A stretch of DNA of 24,927 nt from an uncultured Paracoccaceae bacterium (GTDB lineage: Bacteria; Pseudomonadota; Alphaproteobacteria; Rhodobacterales; Rhodobacteraceae): positions 1 to 24,927 of the forward strand of contig CALESR010000387.1 of NCBI GenBank assembly GCA_937907485.1. The letters run 5' to 3'. The notes beneath the pieces were generated by a model. That model was not told the DNA's origin. It made no database searches and saw nothing but the letters and a program-made list of their open reading frames with translations. This document shows, in pieces, positions 7,939-15,560 of the stretch. The position numbers were made by a program, and so were the translations under genes. The first letter of the stretch is position 1; each line of letters begins with the position of its first letter.

Positions 7939-9111
7939 TCAGCCTCCGTTCAGGGTGGCCAGCGCGGCCAGCGCGTCCAGCCGGGTTTGCGCCGTGGCGC
8001 GCCATTCGGCCATCGCCTCGGCGGGGGCGCCGGTCAGCGCGCCCAGTTCGGTCAGCGTTGCGGCCAGATCACCCTCGCGCAGCGCGGCCTCGGCGCGCGA
8101 GAGCACGGCGTCGGCGTCGTCGCCCTCACGCGGGGCGAGCGAGCGTGCGCCGGTCTGCGCCCGCAGGAACCCGGCCAGCCGGTCGGTCAGCGAGGCGTCC
8201 TCGGGCGGTGGCGCAGCCGCCAGCGCATCGCGGGCGGCAGGGGCAAAGCTGTCTTGCAGTGCGGTCAGCGTCACCAGCCCTTCGGCCATCGGCGCCAGCG
8301 CGGCGGGGGCATCACCCAGCAACGCCAGTGCGTGCGGCGCGGCGGCGCCACTTTCGGCGGCGGCGGTCAGCTCGGCCAGCGCCGCCTGCCGGTTCACCCG
8401 CAATTCGGTCTGCGCCAGTTGCGCCTGCTGCGCGGCCAGGGCGGCGGCCTGTTGCTCGGCCTGCGTGCGGGCCGCCGCAAAGGCGGCCTCGACAGCGGCG
8501 CGGGCCTGCCCCTCGACACTGGCGCTCAGGCTGGTTTCCAGCCGGGCAATGCGGGATTCCAGCTCACTGGTGTCGGCGGGCGCCGGGGCGGATTCGAGCG
8601 CCGCCAGCCGGGTTTCCAGCGGGGTCAAGTTGGGCGCCGCGCCCTCCAGCGCCGTCAGTCGGGCCTGCAACGGGCTCAGGTCGGTCACCGGCGCCGGGGC
8701 GGTTTCCAGCGCCGTCAGCCGGGTTTCGACAGCGTCCAGCGACAGCGCCGGGCGCGATTCCAGCGCGGCCAGACGGTCAGCCAGCGTGGTATCGGCGGGC
8801 GCCCCGCGCAGGCCATAGGGCAGGGCAATCAGCGCAGCCCCAACCCCCAGCGCGCCAGACAGCGCAGCGGTCAGTGCAAGTTTGCCAACGCCCGAGGACG
8901 CCGCGCGGACAGCGGGCGCCACGGGCGGCAAAGGCTCGACCGGGGCCTCAACGGTGGCCTCAACAGGCGTTTCAACCGGGGGTTCGACGGGGGGGGCGAC
9001 TGGGGATGCGCTGGGCGCCTCGCCTGTCGCTTCGGACGGCATCGCGGTGTCAACCGGCGCTTCGTCCTCGGTCTTGCCGGATGCCGCGCGGCGATTGGTC
9101 GTGCGTGCCAT
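7939..9111 (-). CDS. mic60: Alphaproteobacterial Mic60 (mitofilin) homolog
   Basis: Bacterial Mic60 is the ancestor-like relative of the mitochondrial crista-junction protein. It is an inner-membrane protein facing the periplasm and is thought to shape membranes. The 390 residues show a proline- and glutamate-rich cytoplasmic N-terminus with PVE repeats (about 36-66), one membrane helix (77-99) and a long coiled coil (about 108-255). The end (about 310-390) resembles the mitofilin signature, with SRAEAALREGDLAATLTEL followed by AEWRATAQTRLDAL. Similarity elsewhere is low, which is normal for this family. Placement between hemD and hemY is the conserved alphaproteobacterial context and supports the call strongly. 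The ATG at 9109-9111 has AAGGGGAAAG upstream. Overlapping long frames on the other strand are composition artefacts. Confidence 0.8.
   Translation of the reverse strand: MARTTNRRAASGKTEDEAPVDTAMPSEATGEAPSASPVAPPVEPPVETPVEATVEAPVEPLPPVAPAVRAASSGVGKLALTAALSGALGVGAALIALPYGLRGAPADTTLADRLAALESRPALSLDAVETRLTALETAPAPVTDLSPLQARLTALEGAAPNLTPLETRLAALESAPAPADTSELESRIARLETSLSASVEGQARAAVEAAFAAARTQAEQQAAALAAQQAQLAQTELRVNRQAALAELTAAAESGAAAPHALALLGDAPAALAPMAEGLVTLTALQDSFAPAARDALAAAPPPEDASLTDRLAGFLRAQTGARSLAPREGDDADAVLSRAEAALREGDLAATLTELGALTGAPAEAMAEWRATAQTRLDALAALATLNGG
8536..8775 (-). repeat. Degenerate tandem repeat in the Mic60 coiled coil
   Basis: Five units beginning R-[LI]-[AT]-[AR]-L-E occur at protein residues 113-192, spaced about 17-22 residues apart, with alanine- and proline-rich linkers between them. 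The DNA repeats a GCC-GTC-AG-rich core. This looks like internal duplication of a coiled-coil segment. Confidence 0.6.
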
Positions 9112-9176
9112 TGGACTTTCCCCTTACCGCCTGCAATCCGGGCCTGCGCCCTATCTAGTCCCTGCCCGCCCCGGCC

Positions 9177-9863
9177 TCAACCCGAAGGGGCGCTCTGCGA
9201 CATCACGCCAGCCAGCGCGCGCAGCATTCCGCCATGATCCGGGCTGTCGGCCACCGCGACCGCCACCTGCGCGGGCAAGGCGGCGGCGCAGGCCGGGCTG
9301 ATCGCCACGCAGGTCAGGGCGCCCGCCTCAGGCAGGTCTGCGCCAAAGAGCCGCGCGGCGCGAGGGGAAAAGAGCGGCGCGATGACCCGGCGATGGCGCA
9401 TCGCCGCCCGCGTCTCGGGCTCCAGCACCCGCGCCACCGCCGCATAGACCGCCACGCCGCGCACCAGTCCGGGCAGCTCTGCCGCCAGATCGCGGGCCAG
9501 ATCGGTGCCGTGGGCATGGACCAGCGGCCCCTCGGGCGCCGCGTCCCGCAGCGCCTCGATCAGCGCCGCCGCATCGCCGCCCCCCTCGCGCACCACAAAC
9601 CCGGCAGCCGCCGCCGCCCGCGCCGTCGCCGGGCCGACGCACCACGCGGTCATCCCCGGCATCGGCGGCAGCATCGGCACCGCATTGGCCGAGGTCAGGA
9701 TCAGCCCCTTGGCGCCCGCGAAAACCGCCGGGTCAAAGGGCAGCGCCACCACCTCGGACAGGGGCGCGATCAGCACCTCATGCACCGGCAACGCCGCCGC
9801 CGCCTGTTCGGCAAAGCGGCGCGACTGGGCCAGCGGGCGGGTCAGCAGCAGGATCGGCGGCAT
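9177..9863 (-). CDS. hemD: Uroporphyrinogen-III synthase
   Basis: HemD closes and inverts ring D of hydroxymethylbilane to form uroporphyrinogen III, the precursor of heme, siroheme, cobalamin and bacteriochlorophyll. The 228-residue product has the family features. These are LLTRPLAQSRRFA at the start, the TSANAV motif (about 57-62), AVYAA, the SPRAARLFG segment and AISPACAAAL near the end, consistent with the two-lobed fold. I chose the ATG at 9861-9863 because the conserved sequence begins there; the frame is open further upstream only because of GC-rich composition and overlaps tsaD antisense. It diverges from tsaD with a 78-base gap and leads into mic60 after 65 bases. HemD sequences are poorly conserved, but motifs and neighbours agree. 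Confidence 0.9.
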   Translation of the reverse strand: MPPILLLTRPLAQSRRFAEQAAAALPVHEVLIAPLSEVVALPFDPAVFAGAKGLILTSANAVPMLPPMPGMTAWCVGPATARAAAAAGFVVREGGGDAAALIEALRDAAPEGPLVHAHGTDLARDLAAELPGLVRGVAVYAAVARVLEPETRAAMRHRRVIAPLFSPRAARLFGADLPEAGALTCVAISPACAAALPAQVAVAVADSPDHGGMLRALAGVMSQSAPSG

Positions 9864-9896
9864 CGGGGGTTCCGGCGTGCCATTGTCGGCACCATG

Positions 9897-9912
9897 CGGG
9901 GATGTTACCCCG
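9897..9912. promoter_or_regulatory. Inverted repeat in the hemD-tsaD divergent gap
   Basis: CGGGG-ATGTTA-CCCCG is a perfect five-pair inverted repeat in the middle of the 78-base divergent gap. A rightward TTGTCG and TACCCC pair (17-base spacer) and a leftward TTGCCT and TAACAT pair (18-base spacer) overlap it, so it could be an operator between two weak promoters. This is tentative. Confidence 0.3.
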
Positions 9913-9941
9913 GTCGCGGGACTCAAGGCAACCGGCAGGGC

Positions 9942-11018
9942 ATGAACCAGACCCTTATCATCCTCGGCATTGAAAGCAGTTGCGACGATACCGGCGCGGC
10001 GCTGGTCCGTCACGGGCCGCTGGGGGCGCAGGTGCTGTCCAACGTGGTCGCCGGCCAGACCGATCTGCACGCGGCATTTGGCGGCGTGGTGCCGGAAATC
10101 GCCGCCCGCGCCCACGCCGAAAAGCTGGATCTGGTGGTCGAGGAGGCGCTGGCACAGGCCGGGCTGACCTTGGCGCAGGTCGATGCGGTGGCGGTGACGG
10201 CGGGGCCGGGGCTGATCGGCGGGGTGCTGTCGGGCGTGATGCTGGCCAAGGGGCTCTGCGCCGCCACGGGCAAGCCCTTGATCGGGGTGAACCATCTGGC
10301 CGGCCACGCGCTGACGCCCCGGCTGACCGACGGGCTGGCGTTTCCCTACCTGATGCTGCTGGTTTCTGGCGGCCATTGCCAGTTCCTGCGGGTTGACGGG
10401 CCTGAGTCCTTTACCCGCCTTGGCGGCACCATCGACGACGCGCCGGGCGAGGCCTTTGACAAGGCGGCGAAACTGCTGGGCCTGCCGCAGCCCGGCGGCC
10501 CGGCGGTCGAATCCGAGGCTCGGTCGGGCGATCCCCGCCGCTTTGCCTTTCCCCGCCCGCTGCTGGACCGGCCCGGCTGCGACCTCAGCTTTTCCGGGCT
10601 GAAAACCGCGCTGATGCGGGCGCGTGATGCGCTGGTGGCCGGGCTGGGCGGGCTGACCCGGCAGGACCGCGCCGACCTTTGCGCGGGCTATCAGGCCGCC
10701 ATCGCCGACGTGCTGGCCGAAAAATCCCGCCGCGCGCTGGCGCTTTGCCCCGGCATCACCGGCTTTGCGGTGGCCGGGGGCGTCGCGGCGAACCAGACCC
10801 TGCGCGCCCGGTTGCAGGCGGTGGCGGGCGCTGTGCCCTTCATCGCACCGCCCTTGGCGCTGTGCACCGACAACGCGGCGATGATCGCCTGGGCCGGGCT
10901 GGAACGCCTGCGCGCGGGCCATGCCGACGACATGACCCTCAGCGCCCGGCCCCGCTGGCCGCTGGACCAAACCGCCGCGCCCCTGATCGGTTCAGGCAAG
11001 CGCGGCGCCAAAGCCTGA
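9942..11018 (+). CDS. tsaD: tRNA N6-adenosine threonylcarbamoyltransferase TsaD
   Basis: TsaD (Gcp/Kae1/YgjD family) transfers the threonylcarbamoyl group to A37 of ANN-decoding tRNAs, working with TsaB and TsaE. It is essential in most bacteria. The 358 residues begin with LGIESSCDDTG, the ASKHA-fold nucleotide loop. The metal-binding HLAGH motif is at 118-122 and VSGGH at 141-145. GGTIDDAPGEAFDKAAKLLG and the C-terminal TDNAAMIAWAG are also present. The ATG at 9942 is chosen because the family N-terminus starts there; the longer open frame upstream runs antisense to hemD. It is the first gene of a tight rightward set, with yciI starting ten bases after its stop. Confidence 0.96.
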   Translation: MNQTLIILGIESSCDDTGAALVRHGPLGAQVLSNVVAGQTDLHAAFGGVVPEIAARAHAEKLDLVVEEALAQAGLTLAQVDAVAVTAGPGLIGGVLSGVMLAKGLCAATGKPLIGVNHLAGHALTPRLTDGLAFPYLMLLVSGGHCQFLRVDGPESFTRLGGTIDDAPGEAFDKAAKLLGLPQPGGPAVESEARSGDPRRFAFPRPLLDRPGCDLSFSGLKTALMRARDALVAGLGGLTRQDRADLCAGYQAAIADVLAEKSRRALALCPGITGFAVAGGVAANQTLRARLQAVAGAVPFIAPPLALCTDNAAMIAWAGLERLRAGHADDMTLSARPRWPLDQTAAPLIGSGKRGAKA

Positions 11019-11028
11019 AGGAGAGACC

Positions 11029-11301
11029 ATGCCCCTGTTCGCCCTGATCTGCACCGACAAGCCGGGCCATCTGGAGACCCGCAAGGCCAATCGTGACGCC
11101 CATCTGGCCTATCTGGCCGCGACCGGCTGCGTCTCGCTGGCGGGCCCGTTTCTGACCGAGGGCGCGATGTCCGGCTCGCTGGTGGTGATCGAGGCCGCCG
11201 ACCGCGCCGCCGCCGAAAGCTGGGCCGCCAATGATCCCTATGCCAAGGCGGGCCTGTTTTCCGCCGTGCGGATCGAGGAATGGAAAAAGGTGTTCGGCTG
11301 A
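11029..11301 (+). CDS. YciI-like family protein
   Basis: A small protein of 90 residues in the YciI / dimeric alpha-beta-barrel fold, a family of uncertain biochemical role. The typical pattern is visible: LFALICTDKPG at the first strand, the conserved RDAHLAYL helix with its histidine, then LAGPF, SGSLVVIEA, DPYAKAGLF and a final VRIEEWKKVFG. AAGGAGAG sits correctly before the ATG at 11029. Its stop overlaps the following EVE gene start by one base (TGATG), so the two are translationally coupled. The neighbourhood suggests a housekeeping cluster but does not reveal a substrate. Confidence 0.9.
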   Translation: MPLFALICTDKPGHLETRKANRDAHLAYLAATGCVSLAGPFLTEGAMSGSLVVIEAADRAAAESWAANDPYAKAGLFSAVRIEEWKKVFG

Positions 11302-11720
11302 TGCGCCGCTGGCTGATGAAATCCGAACCCGATGTGTTTTCCTGGGCGGATCTGGTCGCCGTCGGCCAGAAGGGCGAGGAATGGCACGGCGTGCGCAACT
11401 ACCTCGCGCGCAACAACATGCGGGCGATGGAGCTGGGCGATCCGGTCCTGTATTACCACTCGAACATCGGGCTGGAGATCGTCGGCATCGCCGAGGTCTG
11501 CGCCCTGTCGCATCCGGACAGCACGGCCGGGCTGGATCACCGCTGGGACTGCGTCGATATCCGCGCCGTCCGGCCCCTGCCGCGCCCGGTGACGCTCAAA
11601 CAGGTCAAGGCGACGCCGGACTTGGCGCAGATGGCGCTGGTCACCTCGATGCGCCTGTCGGTGCAGCCGGTGACCGATGACGAATGGGCGATCATCTGCA
11701 AGATGGCTGGGCTGGAATGA
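11301..11720 (+). CDS. EVE domain-containing protein
   Basis: A 139-residue single-domain EVE protein, related to eukaryotic THYN1 and to the PUA-like EVE domains that recognise modified bases in nucleic acids. The hallmark N-terminus WLMKSEPDVFSW is followed by WHGVRNYLARNNMR, GDPVLYYHSN and GLEIVGIAEV, all conserved in the family. The ATG at 11301 overlaps the yciI stop. A frame-compatible ATG at 11280 lies inside yciI and would add seven residues foreign to the family, so it was not chosen. Free-standing EVE proteins are common in alphaproteobacteria, and their ligand is not established. Confidence 0.92.
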   Translation: MRRWLMKSEPDVFSWADLVAVGQKGEEWHGVRNYLARNNMRAMELGDPVLYYHSNIGLEIVGIAEVCALSHPDSTAGLDHRWDCVDIRAVRPLPRPVTLKQVKATPDLAQMALVTSMRLSVQPVTDDEWAIICKMAGLE

Positions 11721-11753
11721 GCCGGGATACCACTGCCGTGAAGGTTTGAACGC

Positions 11754-12881
11754 ATGAGTGCCAACCCCACCGCCGCCAATCATCGCCGCGCACGCAATGA
11801 CATGCTGGATGTCCTGCGCGGCTTTGCGATCCTCGGCATCTTTCTCATCAACCTGCCCTTCATGACCTCGGGCGAGATCGACTTTGCCGCTCTGGTTTCA
11901 GGGTCGCGGCTGGACCGTGTCGCCCAGACCTTTTCCGACCTCTATTTGGAGGGCACGCAGCGTGGTCTGCTGCAACTGCTGTTCGGCGCCGGGATGGTCC
12001 TTTTGACCAGCAAGGCCGTTTCGCCCGACGGCCCGGTCAGCGTCGCCGACACCTATATCCGCCGGAACCTCTGGCTGATCCTCTTTGGCCTGCTGCATAT
12101 TTTCGTCGTGCGCTGGGGCTTTGACATCCTGCATGTCTATGGCCTTGCCGCGCTGTTCCTGTTCACCTTCCGCAACCTGTCGGCGCCTGCCGCGCTGGCC
12201 TTGGGCGTCGGGATCAGCGTCGCCTGGCAATGGATTCCGCTGGGCGGCGAAATGCCCGCCCCCGAGGGCGCCGAGGACGCCGCCAAGTCCTTCCTGTCGG
12301 GGATGAACGCGGTCGAGATGTGGCTGGAGACCGTCAGCGGGCTGAACCTCTGGGTCACCGTCGCCGAGGCCTTTGCCACGATGCTGATCGGCGTGGCGCT
12401 GTTCAAATGGGGCGTGATTCAGGGGCTGAAATCGCGCCGGTTCTATGTCGGGCTGACCGTTCTGGGTTACGGTGTCGGCCTTGCCCTGCGGGTGCACGCG
12501 CTGGCCGATCCCAGCCACGCCGAGGCTGGGCCAAGCCCCTCCGATCTGGGCCGGATCATCATGACCATCGGCCATGTCGGCTTGCTCAACCTGCTGTGGC
12601 AAAGCCGGATCGGCGCCGGACTGCTGTCGCCTTTGCGCGCCGCCGGTCGAACGGCCTTCACGCTCTATGTCATGCAAAGCGTGATCGGCATCTGGATCCT
12701 CTGGGCGTCCTGGGGCCCGCTGACCGCATACAACTTCGGTTCGGCCGGCATTCTGGCGACCGGCGTTCTGGTGCTGGCCTTTCAGGTGGTTCTGGCGAAT
12801 ATCTGGCTGCGCTGGTATGACAGCGGGCCGCTTGAAATGCTCTGGCGTCGCCTTGTCAGACTGACCAGCCCTGCGCCCTGA
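11754..12881 (+). CDS. DUF418 family integral membrane protein
   Basis: A 375-residue polytopic inner-membrane protein. The N-terminus RNDMLDVLRGFAILGIFLINLPF and the C-terminal GRTAFTLYVMQSVIGIWILW are diagnostic of the YeiB/DUF418 group, distantly related to acyltransferase-3 membrane proteins. About eight hydrophobic segments are visible across residues 20-365. The function of the family is unknown. Acyl transfer to an envelope or exported product has been proposed for relatives and is only a possibility here. The ATG at 11754 has GAAGG upstream. It lies 33 bases after the EVE gene and 64 bases before the sulfotransferase-glycosyltransferase fusion on the same strand, so all may share a transcript. 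Confidence 0.88.
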   Translation: MSANPTAANHRRARNDMLDVLRGFAILGIFLINLPFMTSGEIDFAALVSGSRLDRVAQTFSDLYLEGTQRGLLQLLFGAGMVLLTSKAVSPDGPVSVADTYIRRNLWLILFGLLHIFVVRWGFDILHVYGLAALFLFTFRNLSAPAALALGVGISVAWQWIPLGGEMPAPEGAEDAAKSFLSGMNAVEMWLETVSGLNLWVTVAEAFATMLIGVALFKWGVIQGLKSRRFYVGLTVLGYGVGLALRVHALADPSHAEAGPSPSDLGRIIMTIGHVGLLNLLWQSRIGAGLLSPLRAAGRTAFTLYVMQSVIGIWILWASWGPLTAYNFGSAGILATGVLVLAFQVVLANIWLRWYDSGPLEMLWRRLVRLTSPAP

Positions 12882-12945
12882 CCGCAACCAAATGGTCGGG
12901 TGCGGACAAGGGACACGGCATCAACAGGAAATTGGGTAGACTGCC

Positions 12946-14646
12946 ATGAGTGGACGCGAGAACATCACCGACATCCTCTGCATCGGCTGCCAGAAGGGCT
13001 CGACCTCGTGGCTGCATTCGGTGCTGAACACTCACCCCGACACCTGGGCCTTTCCCGACAGCGAACCCCTGACCTCGACCGACAAGGAGGCGCATTTCTG
13101 GGATCGCAACCACGCCTTGGGCGAGGACTGGTATCGCACCCTGATGACGCCGCCCGATCCGGCGCTGAAAACCCTCGATTTCACGCCGGAATACGCCTTT
13201 CTGCCCGATGACCTCATCGCTGACTGCAAGCGCCTGAACCCCGGCGCCAAGGTGATCTATATCCTGCGCGACCCGATGGCGCGGGCGGTCTCGACGCTGC
13301 GGATGCGGATGCTGTGGCGGTTCGGCGCCGGGGCCGATGTGCGGCTGGACCGCGCGCTGATGGAGCACATGCTGCCCCATGCGCAAGTGGACGAGCACGG
13401 CTCGTTCATGCGCAACCTTGGGGCCTGGCAGCGGCAGTATCCCGATGTGCTGGTGCTGAACTATGAAGACCTGCACGCCAACCGCGCCGAAGGCATGGCC
13501 CGCATCCTCGCGCATGTCGGCCTCGACCCGGCGCGTCTGACCGGTGACTCGCGTGAGCGGTTTGACGCTGTCATGGCCAGCAAGGTCTGGGAGAGCGAGC
13601 GTTTCCCCGTGGACCGTGATGTGCTGGTGCATCTGCAAGGCTTCACCGCCCGCACCCGCGCCGCCGTCAAGGGCGCGCTGGGGTTCGAGTTCACCGAAGG
13701 TCAACGCATGATCGACGCCGCCGCACCCGCCAGTGCCGGGGGTGACATGGCGCCGTTGCTGGGGGCGCTGGAGGCGCTGCGCGACGAGGTGGTGAAATCG
13801 CGCGAAGTGGCGGCGCAGCAGGGCAAGCTTCTGGAAGACCTGCGCAGCGAGATGCAGGGCCAACGGCGGCTGACCCGCTTGATCCTCGATCACAGCGTCG
13901 CCGAAATGGACGACGACCTTGAGGCCAGCATGGGCTCGGTCACGATGACCATGCGCGAGACGATGGACCAGATCCTTGAACGCCGCCTTTCGCTGGCCCG
14001 CTATGGCGACGGCGAATTGCTGTTGATGAGCGTTCCCAGCCACAACCTGCCGTTCCAGCGCAACTCGCCGGAACTGCGCGAGGGGTTGAAGGCCGCGTTG
14101 AATCCAGACTGGGTTGCACCCGGCAAGGTTCTGGTCGCGCTGCCGCCAGCCTGGCGGGGGCATCTGCACTGGATGGGCACCTATATCAAGGCCTGGCCGA
14201 CGTTGAAGCCACTGATCGACCCCAGTCGCCGCTACGGCGATGCCTTTGTCAGCCGGCCCGAGATGTTCGAAAAGGAAGGCAAGTCGGGCATCGCCCAGTG
14301 GCGGCGGCTGTGGCAGGGGCGGCCCGTGCTGGTGGTCACCGGCCGGGGCTCGCGCTTTGATCTGATCCCAGAGCTCTTCGATTGCGCGGGCAAGGTGGAT
14401 GTCCTGCACACCGCGCCCGCGCACGCCTTTGCCGAACGCGAGGCGATCTTGCAAGGCGTGGTGGAGCGCGCCAACGCGGATACGCTGGTCCTGCTGTCAC
14501 TGGGGCCGACGGCGACGGTGCTGGCGCACTCGATCGCCGCCAAGGGGGTTCAGGCGCTGGACATCGGGCATCTGAGTGCCAGCTACAACTTCGTCTACGC
14601 CAAGGGCCCGATGCCCGAAGCGATGCGCATCACCCGGCCGGTCTGA
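12946..14646 (+). CDS. Sulfotransferase / coiled-coil / GT-D fold glycosyltransferase fusion
   Basis: A 566-residue, apparently cytoplasmic two-domain enzyme. Residues 1 to about 235 look like a PAPS-dependent sulfotransferase. IGCQKGSTSWL (13-23) matches the 5'-phosphosulfate loop, and IYILRDPMARAVS (104-116) matches the 3'-phosphate motif. VLVLNYEDLHANRAEGMARI (168-187) is the usual following segment. Residues about 265-345 are charged and helical, probably coiled coil. Residues about 345-566 resemble the GT-D glycosyltransferase fold (DUF1792, as in streptococcal dGT1): LARYGDGE (350-357), FQRNSPELR, and near the end LSLGPTATVLAHSIAAKGVQ (517-536) followed closely by ALDIGHL. No signal peptide or membrane helix is seen. 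The ATG at 12946 has AGGAAA upstream. The natural reading is a protein that both sulfates and glycosylates an envelope glycan or glycoprotein; the acceptor is unknown. Confidence 0.85.
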   Translation: MSGRENITDILCIGCQKGSTSWLHSVLNTHPDTWAFPDSEPLTSTDKEAHFWDRNHALGEDWYRTLMTPPDPALKTLDFTPEYAFLPDDLIADCKRLNPGAKVIYILRDPMARAVSTLRMRMLWRFGAGADVRLDRALMEHMLPHAQVDEHGSFMRNLGAWQRQYPDVLVLNYEDLHANRAEGMARILAHVGLDPARLTGDSRERFDAVMASKVWESERFPVDRDVLVHLQGFTARTRAAVKGALGFEFTEGQRMIDAAAPASAGGDMAPLLGALEALRDEVVKSREVAAQQGKLLEDLRSEMQGQRRLTRLILDHSVAEMDDDLEASMGSVTMTMRETMDQILERRLSLARYGDGELLLMSVPSHNLPFQRNSPELREGLKAALNPDWVAPGKVLVALPPAWRGHLHWMGTYIKAWPTLKPLIDPSRRYGDAFVSRPEMFEKEGKSGIAQWRRLWQGRPVLVVTGRGSRFDLIPELFDCAGKVDVLHTAPAHAFAEREAILQGVVERANADTLVLLSLGPTATVLAHSIAAKGVQALDIGHLSASYNFVYAKGPMPEAMRITRPV

Positions 14647-14724
14647 AAGGGCTTTTCACCCCTGCCGCGCCACGCTAGCCTGCGCGCAGACGGCAGAATG
14701 CCGCACAGTGGGGGGAACGAAACA

Positions 14725-15120
14725 ATGGACTGGCTGTCAGTGATCGTCGCAGCGGCGATCGGTTTTGCCGTGGGCGCTGTCTGGTATGGCGTGTTTTCAA
14801 AGGTTTGGGTCGCGGCCTCGGGCGTGCCGACCGATGACAAGGGCGCGCCGCGCGACGGCGGCAACCCGGTCACCTATCTGGGCGCGTTTCTGTGCATCCT
14901 GCTGGTCGCCGGGATGATGCGCCACACCTTCGGCATGGCGAACATCGACACGCTGGGCAAGGGCGTCGTGGCCGGGCTGGGGATCGGCCTGTTCTTCATC
15001 GCGCCCTGGATCACGCTGAACGTGCTGTTCTCGCAGCGGCCAAAGGCGCTGGCGCTGATCGACGGCGGCTATGCGGCGATTGGCTGCGCGGTCATGGGTG
15101 GCGTGCTAGTGCTGCTCTGA
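14725..15120 (+). CDS. DUF1761 family small membrane protein
   Basis: A 131-residue protein with four predicted membrane helices (about 4-25, 52-70, 82-104 and 113-131). The first helix runs into VWYGVFSKVW, the W-Y-x-x-x-F-x-K-x-W pattern of DUF1761. Function is unknown. I chose the ATG at 14725 because the hydrophobic start follows at once and GGGGGAA is correctly placed. An in-frame ATG at 14698 would put that site inside the gene. It is the last gene of the rightward group and converges on the thioesterase gene, 21 bases away. Confidence 0.85.
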   Translation: MDWLSVIVAAAIGFAVGAVWYGVFSKVWVAASGVPTDDKGAPRDGGNPVTYLGAFLCILLVAGMMRHTFGMANIDTLGKGVVAGLGIGLFFIAPWITLNVLFSQRPKALALIDGGYAAIGCAVMGGVLVLL

Positions 15121-15141
15121 GGGCCGCCTCCACGGCGAACC

Positions 15142-15558
15142 CTAGCGGCCTTCCACAACCATGATGGTGCCCTGCGCGGCGGCGATCAGCTTTTCCGCGC
15201 CACCCTGCAGGGTAAAGACCCGCGCCTGACACACCGCCTGCCGTTTGCCCGCCGAGATCACTTCGGCGCGGGCGATCAGCCGTTCGCCGATGCCGGGGCG
15301 CAGATAGTTGATCTTCATCTCCAGCGTCAGCACCGGCACGCCCCCCAGCGCGGCGGCACCGGCATAGGTCAGTGCATTGTCGGCCAGATAGGCGATGACG
15401 CCGCCATGGGCAAAGCCGTTTTGCTGCCGGTGATCGTCGCGCAGGGTCAGCGCCAGTTCCGCGCGCCCGTCGTCAAACCCGGTCAGCTCAGTGCCCAGCA
15501 ACCGGCTGAACCCCTGCGCCGCCAATGCCTTGCGGCCGAATTCCAGCATGTCGGTCAT
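15142..15558 (-). CDS. PaaI-like hot-dog fold thioesterase
   Basis: A 138-residue single hot-dog domain acyl-CoA thioesterase of the PaaI / YdiI type. The core HGGVIAYLADNALTYAGAAAL (residues about 51-71) holds the HGG motif and the acidic D60 on the central helix. The following LTLEMKINYLRPG and AEVISAGKRQAVCQA complete the fold pattern. The substrate is probably a small or aromatic acyl-CoA, inferred from the family only. The ATG at 15556-15558 is preceded by GGGGGGATGGT, a G-rich ribosome-binding site that is fully enclosed in a hairpin (listed separately). It lies 67 bases downstream of ahcY on the same strand. Confidence 0.88.
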   Translation of the reverse strand: MTDMLEFGRKALAAQGFSRLLGTELTGFDDGRAELALTLRDDHRQQNGFAHGGVIAYLADNALTYAGAAALGGVPVLTLEMKINYLRPGIGERLIARAEVISAGKRQAVCQARVFTLQGGAEKLIAAAQGTIMVVEGR

Positions 15559-15560
15559 AC

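Noticed and set aside
7347..9237. Two open frames of 500-600 codons on the plus strand across mic60 and hemY
   Set aside because: The translations are compositional (RRPA and GGQR runs). The minus-strand products have membrane helices, a mitofilin-like end and cysteine motifs, and fit the conserved gene order.
9864..10970. Upstream extension of the hemD frame, and likewise the tsaD frame from 9234
   Set aside because: Each extension is only the antisense shadow of the divergent neighbour; the conserved N-termini begin at 9863 and 9942.
15122..15150. GGCCGC and GCGGCC inverted repeat between the convergent DUF1761 and thioesterase genes as a bidirectional terminator
   Set aside because: The arms are 17 bases apart, there is no T-run on either side, and such GC words are common by chance here.
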